DNA from: Capsulimonas sp.
Lineage (GTDB): Bacteria; Armatimonadota; Armatimonadia; Armatimonadales; Capsulimonadaceae
Assembly: GCA_025963815.1 (NCBI GenBank)
Contig: JAOQAA010000295.1
Span: forward strand, 1 to 14,099
Direction of reading: 5' to 3'
DNA: 14,099 bases
The notes beneath the pieces are model-generated. The model was given only the letters and a program-made list of their open reading frames with translations. It did no database searches and was not told where the DNA came from. Position 1 is the first letter of the stretch. Every line of letters starts with the position of its first letter. Both the position numbers and the translations under genes were made by a program. This document shows, piece by piece, positions 1 through 6,526 of this stretch.

Positions 1-158
1 CCTCCCTTGAAGCAGGTAATGGTTGGAAAGAAATACTCGGACGAAAGCCGCCTACCACAACAAAATCCTAACTACCCTACCCTGCTTCAAGGGAGGGGTG
101 GCGCGAAGCGCCGGGGTAGGTCAAGAAGGGTGGCGCGCGAAGCGCGGGGATAAGTCAC
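1..158. repeat. Non-coding repeat cluster 3' of tolC: 16-bp inverted repeat plus two GCGAAGC hairpin units
   Basis: Bases 1-16 (CCTCCCTTGAAGCAGG) and 81-96 form a perfect 16-bp inverted repeat around a 64-bp centre. The right arm runs into two diverged tandem units at about 88-122 and 122-156. Each contains GGGTGGCGC, a GAA-looped hairpin (100-112 and 134-146) and a GGGG stretch followed by TAGGTC or TAAGTC. Both hairpins contain GCGAAGC, known as an unusually stable single-strand DNA mini-hairpin. The cluster ends just before the tolC stop codon. I see no convincing gene here. It looks like an interspersed palindromic repeat cut by the window edge; it could also help end the tolC transcript. 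The mobile or regulatory role is inferred. Confidence 0.6.
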
Positions 159-1667
159 TTACGGAGCCGTCACCCCGACGTCGTTCCGCCCAATCGCCCT
201 TTGCAGCTGGGCGTCGGCGATATAAGAGTTATAAACGGCGGTCACGAACTGGTTTTGCGCCTGCGTCAGGGTCGCCTGGGCCGTTGTGACATCCAGCACC
301 GTGCCGATGCCTTCCCTGCGAGACGCAATCACGGCGTCATAGTTCACCTGGGCGGCGGTGACGGCGCTTTGGGCGAGCTGCGCGGCCTGGAGGTTCTGGT
401 TGCGCGTGGAGAGAGCCTGTTCGACATCGCGGCGGATGTTCTGACGCTGCTGCTCCAGCGTGTTCGTATCGGAGTCAAAGGTCGCCTGCGCGATCCGCAC
501 CGCGCCGCGCGCGTTGCCGGCGTCGAACAAGGGATATGAGCCGTTCAGCGTCAGAGCCGTGCTGAGACCCTTTGTGCCGACATCGTTGGTCGCCTGATAC
601 GAAAGTGTGTAGTCGCTCGTGACATTGAAGCCGGCGTTGCGCTTGGCGAGCTGCAAAGCAGCCCGGTCGCTTTCGACATTCGCCGCCTGCTGGCGCAGGT
701 CGGGACGGTTGTCGTAGGCTGTCTTGAGCGCATCCTCTAGGGTGAGAGGGTTGGCCTCTGGCGTGGGAGCAGGCGGAAGCGCGCCGCCTTCCGAGATCGG
801 GGCGAGCACCACGGGGTCGCTGGTATCCACCCCCAGAGCGTTCTTCAGCGCGGCGCTGGACGTGACGATCTGATTTTGATTCTGCAGCAGCGTCACCTGC
901 GCGTTGGCGAGATCCGCCTGGGCCTGATAAATATCCTTGGCGGCGGTGGTTCCGGCGTCGATCTGCGCCTTGGTCACATCCACGGTTTGCTGGAAGCGCG
1001 CGACCTGCGACTCGGACACCTTGACTAAATCCTGCGCGAGCAGCAGCTGATAGTAGGCCTGGGTCGCGTTCAAAATCGTCGACTGACGCGTGTTGACATC
1101 GTTGTACTTGGCCGCGTCCACGCCGCGGCGCGCCTGGGCGTTGCTGGCCTCACGGGCGCCGCCATCGTACAGCGACTGGCTGAGATTGATGGTCAGCCCG
1201 CCGCCGCGTGTCGTGGTATAAGTGCTGGAACTGGTGGTAAAGGTTGTTCCCGTCGTTCCGCTGGTTGTTGTCCCGGTTGTGCCGCCCGTGGTCGTCCCAG
1301 TCGTTCCGCCGGTCGTGGTTCCCGTTGTGTCGCCGGTGGTCGTTCCCGTGGCGCCACCCGTCGTGTTGAACGTCTGCGATTGTCCGCCAAAGGTACTTTG
1401 CGTGTTGTTCTGAAAACGATAGCTGGGCGTGACGGTGGGATAGTACTGGGATTGCGCCTGGAGCTTTCGTCCGGACGCCTGGGTGATCTGGTCCTTGGAG
1501 ATATATTGCTGCGGCTGGTGCGCCAGCGCGATCGAGATCGCCTGCTGCAATGTCAAAGGCGTTGGCAGCGTCTTGGGCGCGGCGGGAACAACCTGCCCAA
1601 GTGCGGCGGGGGCCACGGCCGCAAGGACCGCCAGCACGGCGCCGAAAGAAACGAAACGATGCGTCAT
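159..1667 (-). CDS. TolC-family outer membrane efflux channel
   Basis: Predicted outer-membrane exit duct of a tripartite pump, 502 aa. A signal peptide (about 1-25, ending AALG|Q) is followed by two outer-membrane-efflux-protein repeats: about 38-277 starting LTLQQAISIALAHQP, and about 307-490 starting LTLEDALKTAYDNRPDL. Each has the LYDGG/LFDAG element that follows the first beta hairpin and long Ala/Gln-rich helices, as in TolC. The first extracellular loop (about 105-142) is expanded into roughly five 8-residue Gly/Thr repeats (GTTGTTTG). I chose ATG at 1667. An in-frame TTG at 1679 would overlap the ATPase stop but would put MRIP before the signal peptide. The start lies 8 bp after the ATPase stop codon, so this is the last gene of the pump operon. 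The TolC family is secure; the exported substrate is unknown. Confidence 0.93.
   Translation of the reverse strand: MTHRFVSFGAVLAVLAAVAPAALGQVVPAAPKTLPTPLTLQQAISIALAHQPQQYISKDQITQASGRKLQAQSQYYPTVTPSYRFQNNTQSTFGGQSQTFNTTGGATGTTTGDTTGTTTGGTTGTTTGGTTGTTTSGTTGTTFTTSSSTYTTTRGGGLTINLSQSLYDGGAREASNAQARRGVDAAKYNDVNTRQSTILNATQAYYQLLLAQDLVKVSESQVARFQQTVDVTKAQIDAGTTAAKDIYQAQADLANAQVTLLQNQNQIVTSSAALKNALGVDTSDPVVLAPISEGGALPPAPTPEANPLTLEDALKTAYDNRPDLRQQAANVESDRAALQLAKRNAGFNVTSDYTLSYQATNDVGTKGLSTALTLNGSYPLFDAGNARGAVRIAQATFDSDTNTLEQQRQNIRRDVEQALSTRNQNLQAAQLAQSAVTAAQVNYDAVIASRREGIGTVLDVTTAQATLTQAQNQFVTAVYNSYIADAQLQRAIGRNDVGVTAP
1242..1355 (-). repeat. 24-bp tandem coding repeat (Gly/Thr-rich TolC loop)
   Basis: About 4.9 copies of a 24-bp unit encode GTTGTTTG-like octads inside the TolC-type protein. 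Copies differ mostly at third positions and at a few D, G, S or A substitutions, so the repeat is old enough to have drifted but kept at the protein level. Its place between the two strands of the first beta hairpin puts it on the cell surface. Confidence 0.85.
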
Positions 1668-1675
1668 AGGGATTC

Positions 1676-2449
1676 TCAATTCTCGTGCGCCGGCGCCACC
1701 GGCGTGTCCATAAATTCTTCTTCGGGCGGCGCCATCCGGGCCAGTGCTTCGTTGGCGTCAATCGGATGCGCCACGGGCGTATCGCTGATCACGTGTCCGT
1801 CCTTGAAACGAATAATGCGCTGCGCATGGTCGGCGATATCCTGCTCGTGGGTCACGACGACGATCGTTTTGCCCTCGCGGTGCAGTCGCTGGAAGATCGC
1901 CATGATCTCCTCGCCGGTGCGTGTGTCCAGCGCTCCGGTGGGTTCATCGGCCATCATCACGGGCGGATCGTTGACGAGCGCGCGGGCGATGGCGACGCGC
2001 TGCTGCTGGCCTCCGGAAAGCTGCGCGGGGGTATGCCCCATGCGGCTTTCCAATCCTACCTGACGCAGGCAGTTTCGCGCAATCTGCTCCCGGTTCCGCG
2101 CCCCGGTGTAAAAGAGCGGCAATTCGACATTTTGCAGCGCGGATGTGCGCGCCAGCAGATTAAACGTCTGAAAGACGAAACCGATCTTTCGGGCGCGGAT
2201 CTCCGCCAGTTGATCGTCGCTGAGACCCGAGACTTCAATTCCGTCCAATTTGTATGACCCGCCCGAAGGCTTATCCAGACAGCCGACCATGTTCATAAAG
2301 GTCGACTTGCCCGATCCCGAAGGCCCCATGATCGCGACAAACTCGCCGCGCCCGATGGTGAGACTGACGCGGCGCAGGGCATGGACTTCCATCGCCTCCA
2401 TGACATACGTTTTGACCAGGTCGTTTGTTTCGATGAGTGGGTAGTCCAT
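1676..2449 (-). CDS. ABC transporter ATP-binding protein, MacB/LolD type
   Basis: Cytoplasmic ATPase of 257 aa, expected to drive the FtsX-fold permease encoded two genes upstream. All catalytic elements are present: Walker [10 protein letters not shown] (42-50), Q-loop glutamine 94 in VFQTFNLL, signature LSGGQQQR (144-151), Walker B VMMADEP (164-170) with the catalytic Glu, and H-loop His201 in VVTHE. The DEPTGALD sequence and the short insert after the Q-loop are typical of the MacB/LolD/FtsE group. In E. coli MacB the ATPase and permease are fused; here they are separate. About 30 residues follow the core ([12 protein letters not shown] to HEN). ATG at 2449 has GGAG six bases upstream. The gene follows a 186-bp gap holding a nested palindrome and ends 8 bp before tolC. 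Confidence 0.95.
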   Translation of the reverse strand: MDYPLIETNDLVKTYVMEAMEVHALRRVSLTIGRGEFVAIMGPSGSGKSTFMNMVGCLDKPSGGSYKLDGIEVSGLSDDQLAEIRARKIGFVFQTFNLLARTSALQNVELPLFYTGARNREQIARNCLRQVGLESRMGHTPAQLSGGQQQRVAIARALVNDPPVMMADEPTGALDTRTGEEIMAIFQRLHREGKTIVVVTHEQDIADHAQRIIRFKDGHVISDTPVAHPIDANEALARMAPPEEEFMDTPVAPAHEN

Positions 2450-2489
2450 GCCTTGCTCCGTCGTGTTCGAGGGTTAGCCCTCAGTTCCT

Positions 2490-2633
2490 GGCCCTCATCC
2501 CCCAACCCCTTCTCCCAATTCTGGGAGAAGGGGAGCCCGAGTTTTTGAGTTTAAGATCTTAAAAACAAAATCTCAATCTTACTCCGACTCCCCCTCTCCC
2601 AGAATTGGGAGAGGGGGCCGGGGGGTGAGGGCC
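2490..2633. repeat. MITE-like nested palindrome between two pump genes
   Basis: Two arms of about 43 bp (2490-2532 and 2591-2633) are reverse complements with few mismatches, and the pair TCTCCCAATTCTGGGAGA (2511-2528) / 2595-2612 is exact. Each arm can also fold on itself (CTCCCAATT..GGGAG). The AT-rich centre holds a perfect 14-bp palindrome, TTTAAGATCTTAAA, at 2550-2563. This CCCTCATCCCCC...CTCTCCC style of element is scattered through many bacterial genomes as a non-autonomous repeat. Here it fills the only long gap within the pump genes and could act as an RNA stability or attenuation structure. No transposase is present. Confidence 0.8.
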
Positions 2634-2635
2634 GC

Positions 2636-3310
2636 TTACTTAGTCGCCGCCAGAGTCGCGATTAGCGAGTCCAGCTGCTGCTTGGCGCGCGGGCGCTGCC
2701 GCTCGAAGGGCAGTGTGGCTGGGTTCAGTGGGTTGTAGTCGTGCGGCGCGGACATCTTGGACGGATCGAAGCCGCCACGTCCGCCCGGACCACCGCCGCC
2801 AGGACCGCCGCCTCCCGGGCCACCGCCCGGACGGCCGCCGCCAAATCCGCCACCACCACCGGGACGTCCGCCTCCGCCCGGGCCGCCGCGTCGATCCGCC
2901 GACATCGTCGCCAGTTTCTTAAGCTGCGGGATGGAGAGTGTCGCAGTCAGCTGCTGATTGACTTTGCGCGCCTGCGCGTCGGTCATGACCGGTTTGGCGC
3001 GCCAGCTCTTGAGGACCGTGAGCACCGTCTTGGCTTGTGGTTTCGTCAGCTTCGTGCGCGGATCCTGCTCCAATTCGCTGATCGCACGCACGCTGCGCCC
3101 CACCGCGCCGATGTTCTTATGCGAATCACGCCACTTGCGCCACGCCTGCATCTTCGCCATCGCTTCGGGAGACATTTGGAAACCGCCGCCGCCAGGACCA
3201 CCGCCGCCCGGGCCGCCGAAGCCGCCCCCGCCCGGTCCCTGCGCGAACGTCGTTGTGCTGAGGGCGAGCAGCGCCGCCAGCGGGATGATCTGCTTGAATG
3301 TTGCTTTCAT
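2636..3310 (-). CDS. Glycine-rich secreted protein of unknown function, inserted in the pump operon
   Basis: Exported protein of 224 aa with a signal peptide ending TTFA|Q (about 1-23). Layout: a Gly/Pro-rich stretch (25-43), an alpha-helical charged core (about 46-137), a long Gly-rich stretch (142-180, GGPGGGG units) and a helical tail (about 200-222). The core has the order KLTKPQAK, a helix ending VLKSW, MTDAQARKV, then LSIPQLKKL. This resembles small LTxxQ-type secreted proteins that sit beside ABC efflux genes in other bacteria; that likeness is from memory and not tested. There is no catalytic motif. ATG at 3310 has a strong AAGGAG eight bases upstream. It lies 31 bp after the permease gene and 186 bp before the ATPase gene. 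A periplasmic helper or substrate-handling role is inference. Confidence 0.85.
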   Translation of the reverse strand: MKATFKQIIPLAALLALSTTTFAQGPGGGGFGGPGGGGPGGGGFQMSPEAMAKMQAWRKWRDSHKNIGAVGRSVRAISELEQDPRTKLTKPQAKTVLTVLKSWRAKPVMTDAQARKVNQQLTATLSIPQLKKLATMSADRRGGPGGGGRPGGGGGFGGGRPGGGPGGGGPGGGGPGGRGGFDPSKMSAPHDYNPLNPATLPFERQRPRAKQQLDSLIATLAATK

Positions 3311-3341
3311 ACGATTGCTCCTTGGGTTGATAAAAACTCGT

Positions 3342-4625
3342 TTATTCGTATCTTAACGCCTCGATCGGGTTCATTTGCGAAGCTTTGAACGCCGGGTAGA
3401 ACCCGAAGAATACGCCGACGACGGCGGAGAAGCTGAACGCGAGCAGGACGGTCTGGGGCTGGATCACGATTGTCCAGCCGTTTTTGATTTGGACCAACTG
3501 CGCGCCGCCGATGCCCATGGCGACGCCGAGCAGGCCGCCGACGAGCGATAAGAGCAGCGCTTCCAGCAGGAACTGGGTCAAAATGTCCTTGCGCTTGGCG
3601 CCGATCGCCTTGCGGACGCCGATTTCGCGGGTGCGCTCCGTCACCGACACCAGCATGATGTTCATGATGCCGATGCCGCCGACGACCAGGGAAACGACGG
3701 CGAGATAGGTGATCAGCGAAGAAAACGTATCCTGCTGTGCGTCCTGCGCCGAAGCGAGGTCGGCCTGGTTGAAGATGATGAAGTCCGGGTTGCCGTCGGA
3801 CGAGATCTTGTGCTGGCGACGCATCACCGTATCGATCTCCGTCTGCGCCTGGGCCATCAGCGTGTCCGTGCGCGCCTGGCAGGTGATCGTCTGGATATAC
3901 TTGAGGCCGAACAAGCGGCGCATCGCGGTGGAGACGGGGACATAAACGCCGTCGTCCGGGTTGCGGAAGCCCTGGCCGCCCTTGGATTGGAACAGGCCGA
4001 CGACCTTGAAGCTCTGGCCTGCGATGCGAATGGTCTTGTTCATCGGGTTTTGGCCCTCGAACAAGTTCGTCGCCGCCGTCGATCCCAAAATCGCCACGCG
4101 GGCGTTCGAGCGAATATCCGCCGTTGTGAGGTATCGGCCGGTCGCCAGCACATGGTTGCTGATGACCGGATAGTTTATGCCCGTGCCATAGATGCTCGTG
4201 CTGGTGTTGTTCGACTTGTACTTCACCTGAGCGGTTTTATTGACTTGTGGCGAAACGCGAGAGACGGATGGGCAGCCCTTGAGAATGGCGTCGGCGTCGG
4301 CGAGGGTCATCGTGTTGGATGAGCCAAGGCCGCCACTGACGCCGCCCGTGCGCTGCTGGCCGGGAAAGACGGTCAGGACGTTGGTGCCGAGCTTTTGCAG
4401 GCTCGCCGCCACGGCGGCGCGCGAGCCCTGGCCGATCGCGATCGCGATGATGACCGCGCCGACGCCGATGATGACGCCGAGCATGGTCAGGAACGCGCGC
4501 AGCTTGTTCGCGCCCAGCCCCCGCAGAGCCATCGTGAGATTGACCAGCCCCTTGTCGCCGAAGGTGATCTTCGATGCGCCATCGGTGTTCGCCGCCGCTG
4601 GGGGCGGAATCTGTTCGACCGCCAT
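3342..4625 (-). CDS. MacB/FtsX-type ABC transporter permease
   Basis: Inner-membrane permease of 427 aa, the membrane partner of the ATPase encoded downstream. Residues about 30-66 hold the conserved entry helix (ALRGLGANKLRAFLTMLGVIIGVG) and the first membrane span. A periplasmic MacB core domain follows, then an FtsX domain over roughly the last 123 residues. That part has three spans, the coupling region VTERTREIGVRKAIGAKRKDI and the classic end NPIEALRYE. The first helix corresponds to the post-ATPase part of fused MacB, so this is a split MacB. ATG at 4625 is preferred over GTG at 4643 because GGAAGAGGG lies seven bases upstream of it and the GTG would overlap the adaptor gene. Only 4 bp separate it from the adaptor stop, so the two are surely co-transcribed. 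Confidence 0.95.
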   Translation of the reverse strand: MAVEQIPPPAAANTDGASKITFGDKGLVNLTMALRGLGANKLRAFLTMLGVIIGVGAVIIAIAIGQGSRAAVAASLQKLGTNVLTVFPGQQRTGGVSGGLGSSNTMTLADADAILKGCPSVSRVSPQVNKTAQVKYKSNNTSTSIYGTGINYPVISNHVLATGRYLTTADIRSNARVAILGSTAATNLFEGQNPMNKTIRIAGQSFKVVGLFQSKGGQGFRNPDDGVYVPVSTAMRRLFGLKYIQTITCQARTDTLMAQAQTEIDTVMRRQHKISSDGNPDFIIFNQADLASAQDAQQDTFSSLITYLAVVSLVVGGIGIMNIMLVSVTERTREIGVRKAIGAKRKDILTQFLLEALLLSLVGGLLGVAMGIGGAQLVQIKNGWTIVIQPQTVLLAFSFSAVVGVFFGFYPAFKASQMNPIEALRYE

Positions 4626-4629
4626 GGTG

Positions 4630-6435
4630 TTACCCTCTTCCACGTCCGCCGCCGCCCGCGCCGCCTCGACCGCCGCCTGCCCCGCCCGCGAACGGACTGC
4701 TGGTTCCGGCTGTGGCCGATGCTGGAGGCGCCGGTGTGATCGTCTGCGTCACGATCTTCTCACCCGGCTTCAGTCCGCTGGTGACCTCGGTGGCGTCGTC
4801 GCCTTCCAGCCCCGTTTCCACGGTGCGCTTCTCCAGCTTGACGCCGATCAGGGTGTTCGGGTCCACAGTTGTCCCCGTCGTTGGATCGGCGGGAGCGGGC
4901 TTGCCGCCGGTTGCGATCTGGACGTAAGAACCATTGTCATCGGACTGGACCGCTTCACTGGGAACCGCGATCACGTCACTCTTCTCGTCGATCATGAACT
5001 GGCAGTTGGCGTTCATGCCGGGCTTGAGCAATCGGAACGTCGGCGTGGAGTTGTCGATCTCGACGCGGACATTGAATGTCGTGACGTTATTGGTCACGAC
5101 CGCAAGCGGATCGATGCGCGAAACTTTGCCCTCGAACGGAATACCCGGATAGGCGTCAAAGTCCACCTCGACGGCCTGTCCCGGATCGACGTTCGCCACA
5201 TCTGTCTCATCGACGGTGACGTTGACATACATGCGACTGATGTCGCCCAGCTGCACGATCGCCGTTCCCGTCGCCACTGACGAAAGACCGGACGTGATGA
5301 TCGTTCCCTGGCCGACATACTTGGTGAGAATGATCCCGTCGGTTGGGGAGCGCACGACGGTCTGGTCCAGCGTGGTGGTCGCGTTGGTCAGCGACGCCTT
5401 GTTGGAAGCGATGCTGGCCTGACTGACTTTGATGTCGTCCTGCTTGATCCCATTATTCGCCTGATCGGCGATCGATTGATTTAATGCGACCTGAGATTGT
5501 TTAACCTGGGCATCGGCCTGCGCCAGAGCGGCCTGCGCCTGAGCGACAGCGTTTCGCTTGGTCGCGATGTCCACGGAGCCTGCCTGCGCGCTTTGCAGCG
5601 CGGCCTTGGTCTGCGCGACCCGGGCGTCGGCGGCCTGGGCATTCGCCTGCTGCTCGGCCCCGATGGTCCGCGTTTTTTCCTGAGCCGATTGTGTCTGCGC
5701 CACACTCACATCGTACGCCGCCTGCGCGGCGTCGGCCGACTGCTGGGACACATAACCCTTTTGCAGCAGGGTCTTTTGGCGTGTGAGCTCCGCCTGAGCA
5801 TTCTTTTGATTGGCGAGGGCCTGATCGTATGCCGAGCGCGCCGACGCCACATCCTGCTGGTTCGTCGAGGTCAGGGCGGTCCGCGCCTTGATCGCCTGAT
5901 CCAGGTTTGCCCTGGCCTGTGCGATGGTCGCGGCCGTCTGGCTCGGCTGCGCCGTTGCCTGACTGCGGGCGTCGGCGAGCTTTGCCACGGCGGACTGTCG
6001 GTTGGCCTGGGACGCCAGGAGCGCCGCCCGCGCATTCTGAATGGCGATCTGGCTTTGCGTCACCTGAAGGCCGTAAGTCTTCGCCGCCTGCTGCGTTTTG
6101 ACAATGGCGCTGTCCATCTGCGCCTGCGCTGTATTCACCGCGAGCTGCGTGTCCGACGGATCGATCTTCGCCAGCACCTGGTTGGCCTTGACCACCGAGC
6201 CGACATCCACCAGCAATTGATTGACCCGTCCGCCGGCCTTCGATTTGATATCGACCGTGGACCAGGGCTGAAGCGTCCCCGTCGCCGAGATCGTCTTCTT
6301 GACGGATCCCGTCTCCACGGCCGCCACTTTGTACTTCACCTGCTGGTCCGGGCTCGATCCGCGCAGCTTCGCCGTCACAAACACAGCGCACGCCACAATC
6401 AGCACCAGCGCGATAATCATCGGGAGTCGTTTCAC
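4630..6435 (-). CDS. MacA/HlyD-type periplasmic adaptor with very long helical hairpin
   Basis: Membrane-anchored adaptor of 601 aa that should join the permease to the TolC channel. Residues 6-22 form an anchor; IVAC at 13-16 loosely resembles a lipobox. The two lipoyl halves lie at about 62-92 (GGRVNQLLVDVGSVVKANQ) and 358-382 (VRSPTDGIILTKYVGQG), followed by a beta-barrel region (about 395-490) and a membrane-proximal domain. Between the lipoyl halves are about 265 Ala/Gln-rich helical residues. The hairpin tip R219-x3-L223-x6-S230 matches the RLS motif that docks adaptors on TolC. E. coli MacA is about 370 aa, so the hairpin here is much longer. The C-terminus is a Gly/Arg-rich tail (583-601). 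The start is GTG at 6435, with AGGAAG six bases upstream; ATG at codon 6 is the alternative. Confidence 0.93.
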   Translation of the reverse strand: MKRLPMIIALVLIVACAVFVTAKLRGSSPDQQVKYKVAAVETGSVKKTISATGTLQPWSTVDIKSKAGGRVNQLLVDVGSVVKANQVLAKIDPSDTQLAVNTAQAQMDSAIVKTQQAAKTYGLQVTQSQIAIQNARAALLASQANRQSAVAKLADARSQATAQPSQTAATIAQARANLDQAIKARTALTSTNQQDVASARSAYDQALANQKNAQAELTRQKTLLQKGYVSQQSADAAQAAYDVSVAQTQSAQEKTRTIGAEQQANAQAADARVAQTKAALQSAQAGSVDIATKRNAVAQAQAALAQADAQVKQSQVALNQSIADQANNGIKQDDIKVSQASIASNKASLTNATTTLDQTVVRSPTDGIILTKYVGQGTIITSGLSSVATGTAIVQLGDISRMYVNVTVDETDVANVDPGQAVEVDFDAYPGIPFEGKVSRIDPLAVVTNNVTTFNVRVEIDNSTPTFRLLKPGMNANCQFMIDEKSDVIAVPSEAVQSDDNGSYVQIATGGKPAPADPTTGTTVDPNTLIGVKLEKRTVETGLEGDDATEVTSGLKPGEKIVTQTITPAPPASATAGTSSPFAGGAGGGRGGAGGGGRGRG

Positions 6436-6526
6436 GTTTGTCTTCCTCTGCTTTTGAGTCTACTCCCCAAAAATGAAAAACTTGTGAAATCATGAAGATG
6501 ATTGCAATCGATGCAATTTTGGCTGT
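6436..6526. other. 91-bp regulatory gap between kinase and adaptor genes
   Basis: Non-coding. Besides the box at 6473-6488 it holds an imperfect palindrome ATTGCAATCGATGCAAT (6501-6517) just 3' of the kinase stop, with no T-run after it. This is the only long non-coding gap between the sensor pair and the pump, so it probably holds a second promoter for the pump genes. Confidence 0.5.
6473..6488 (-). promoter_or_regulatory. Candidate response-regulator box upstream of the adaptor gene
   Basis: The minus strand reads TTCACAAGTTTTTCAT, a TTCA-N7-TTCA direct repeat with an 11-bp period, the usual layout of OmpR/PhoB-family sites. The same 16 bases with one change occur at 8725-8740 before the regulator gene. 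It ends 37 bp from the adaptor start. A weak -10 (TAGACT, 6457-6462) lies between them. Regulator binding is inference. Confidence 0.5.

Noticed and set aside
23..289. Plus-strand open frame of 88 codons at the left edge
   Set aside because: It crosses the repeat cluster and the end of tolC on the other strand, with no ribosome site and no recognisable protein features.
1242..1355. Possible CRISPR-like array from the regular 24-bp spacing
   Set aside because: The units are contiguous with no spacers, stay in frame inside tolC and encode a Gly/Thr loop.
1668..1679. TTG start at 1679 for the TolC-type protein
   Set aside because: ATG at 1667 begins a normal signal peptide directly; the TTG would add MRIP before it and overlap the ATPase stop.
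2771..2887. Gly/Pro-rich tract read as a Pro-rich plus-strand protein (2757-2957)
   Set aside because: It is the complement of GGxGGG codons in the secreted glycine-rich protein, which has a signal peptide and a strong ribosome site.
5497..6495. Long plus-strand open frame opposite the adaptor gene (and a similar minus-strand frame at 5501-6493)
   Set aside because: Both are by-products of Ala/Gln-rich GC-biased codons of the adaptor, which has clear lipoyl and hairpin motifs. The translations are Arg/Leu-rich and without domains.
6501..6517. ATTGCAATCGATGCAAT as a terminator after the kinase gene
   Set aside because: The arms are only about five bases long and no T-run follows in either direction. 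An operator half-site is possible but unsupported.
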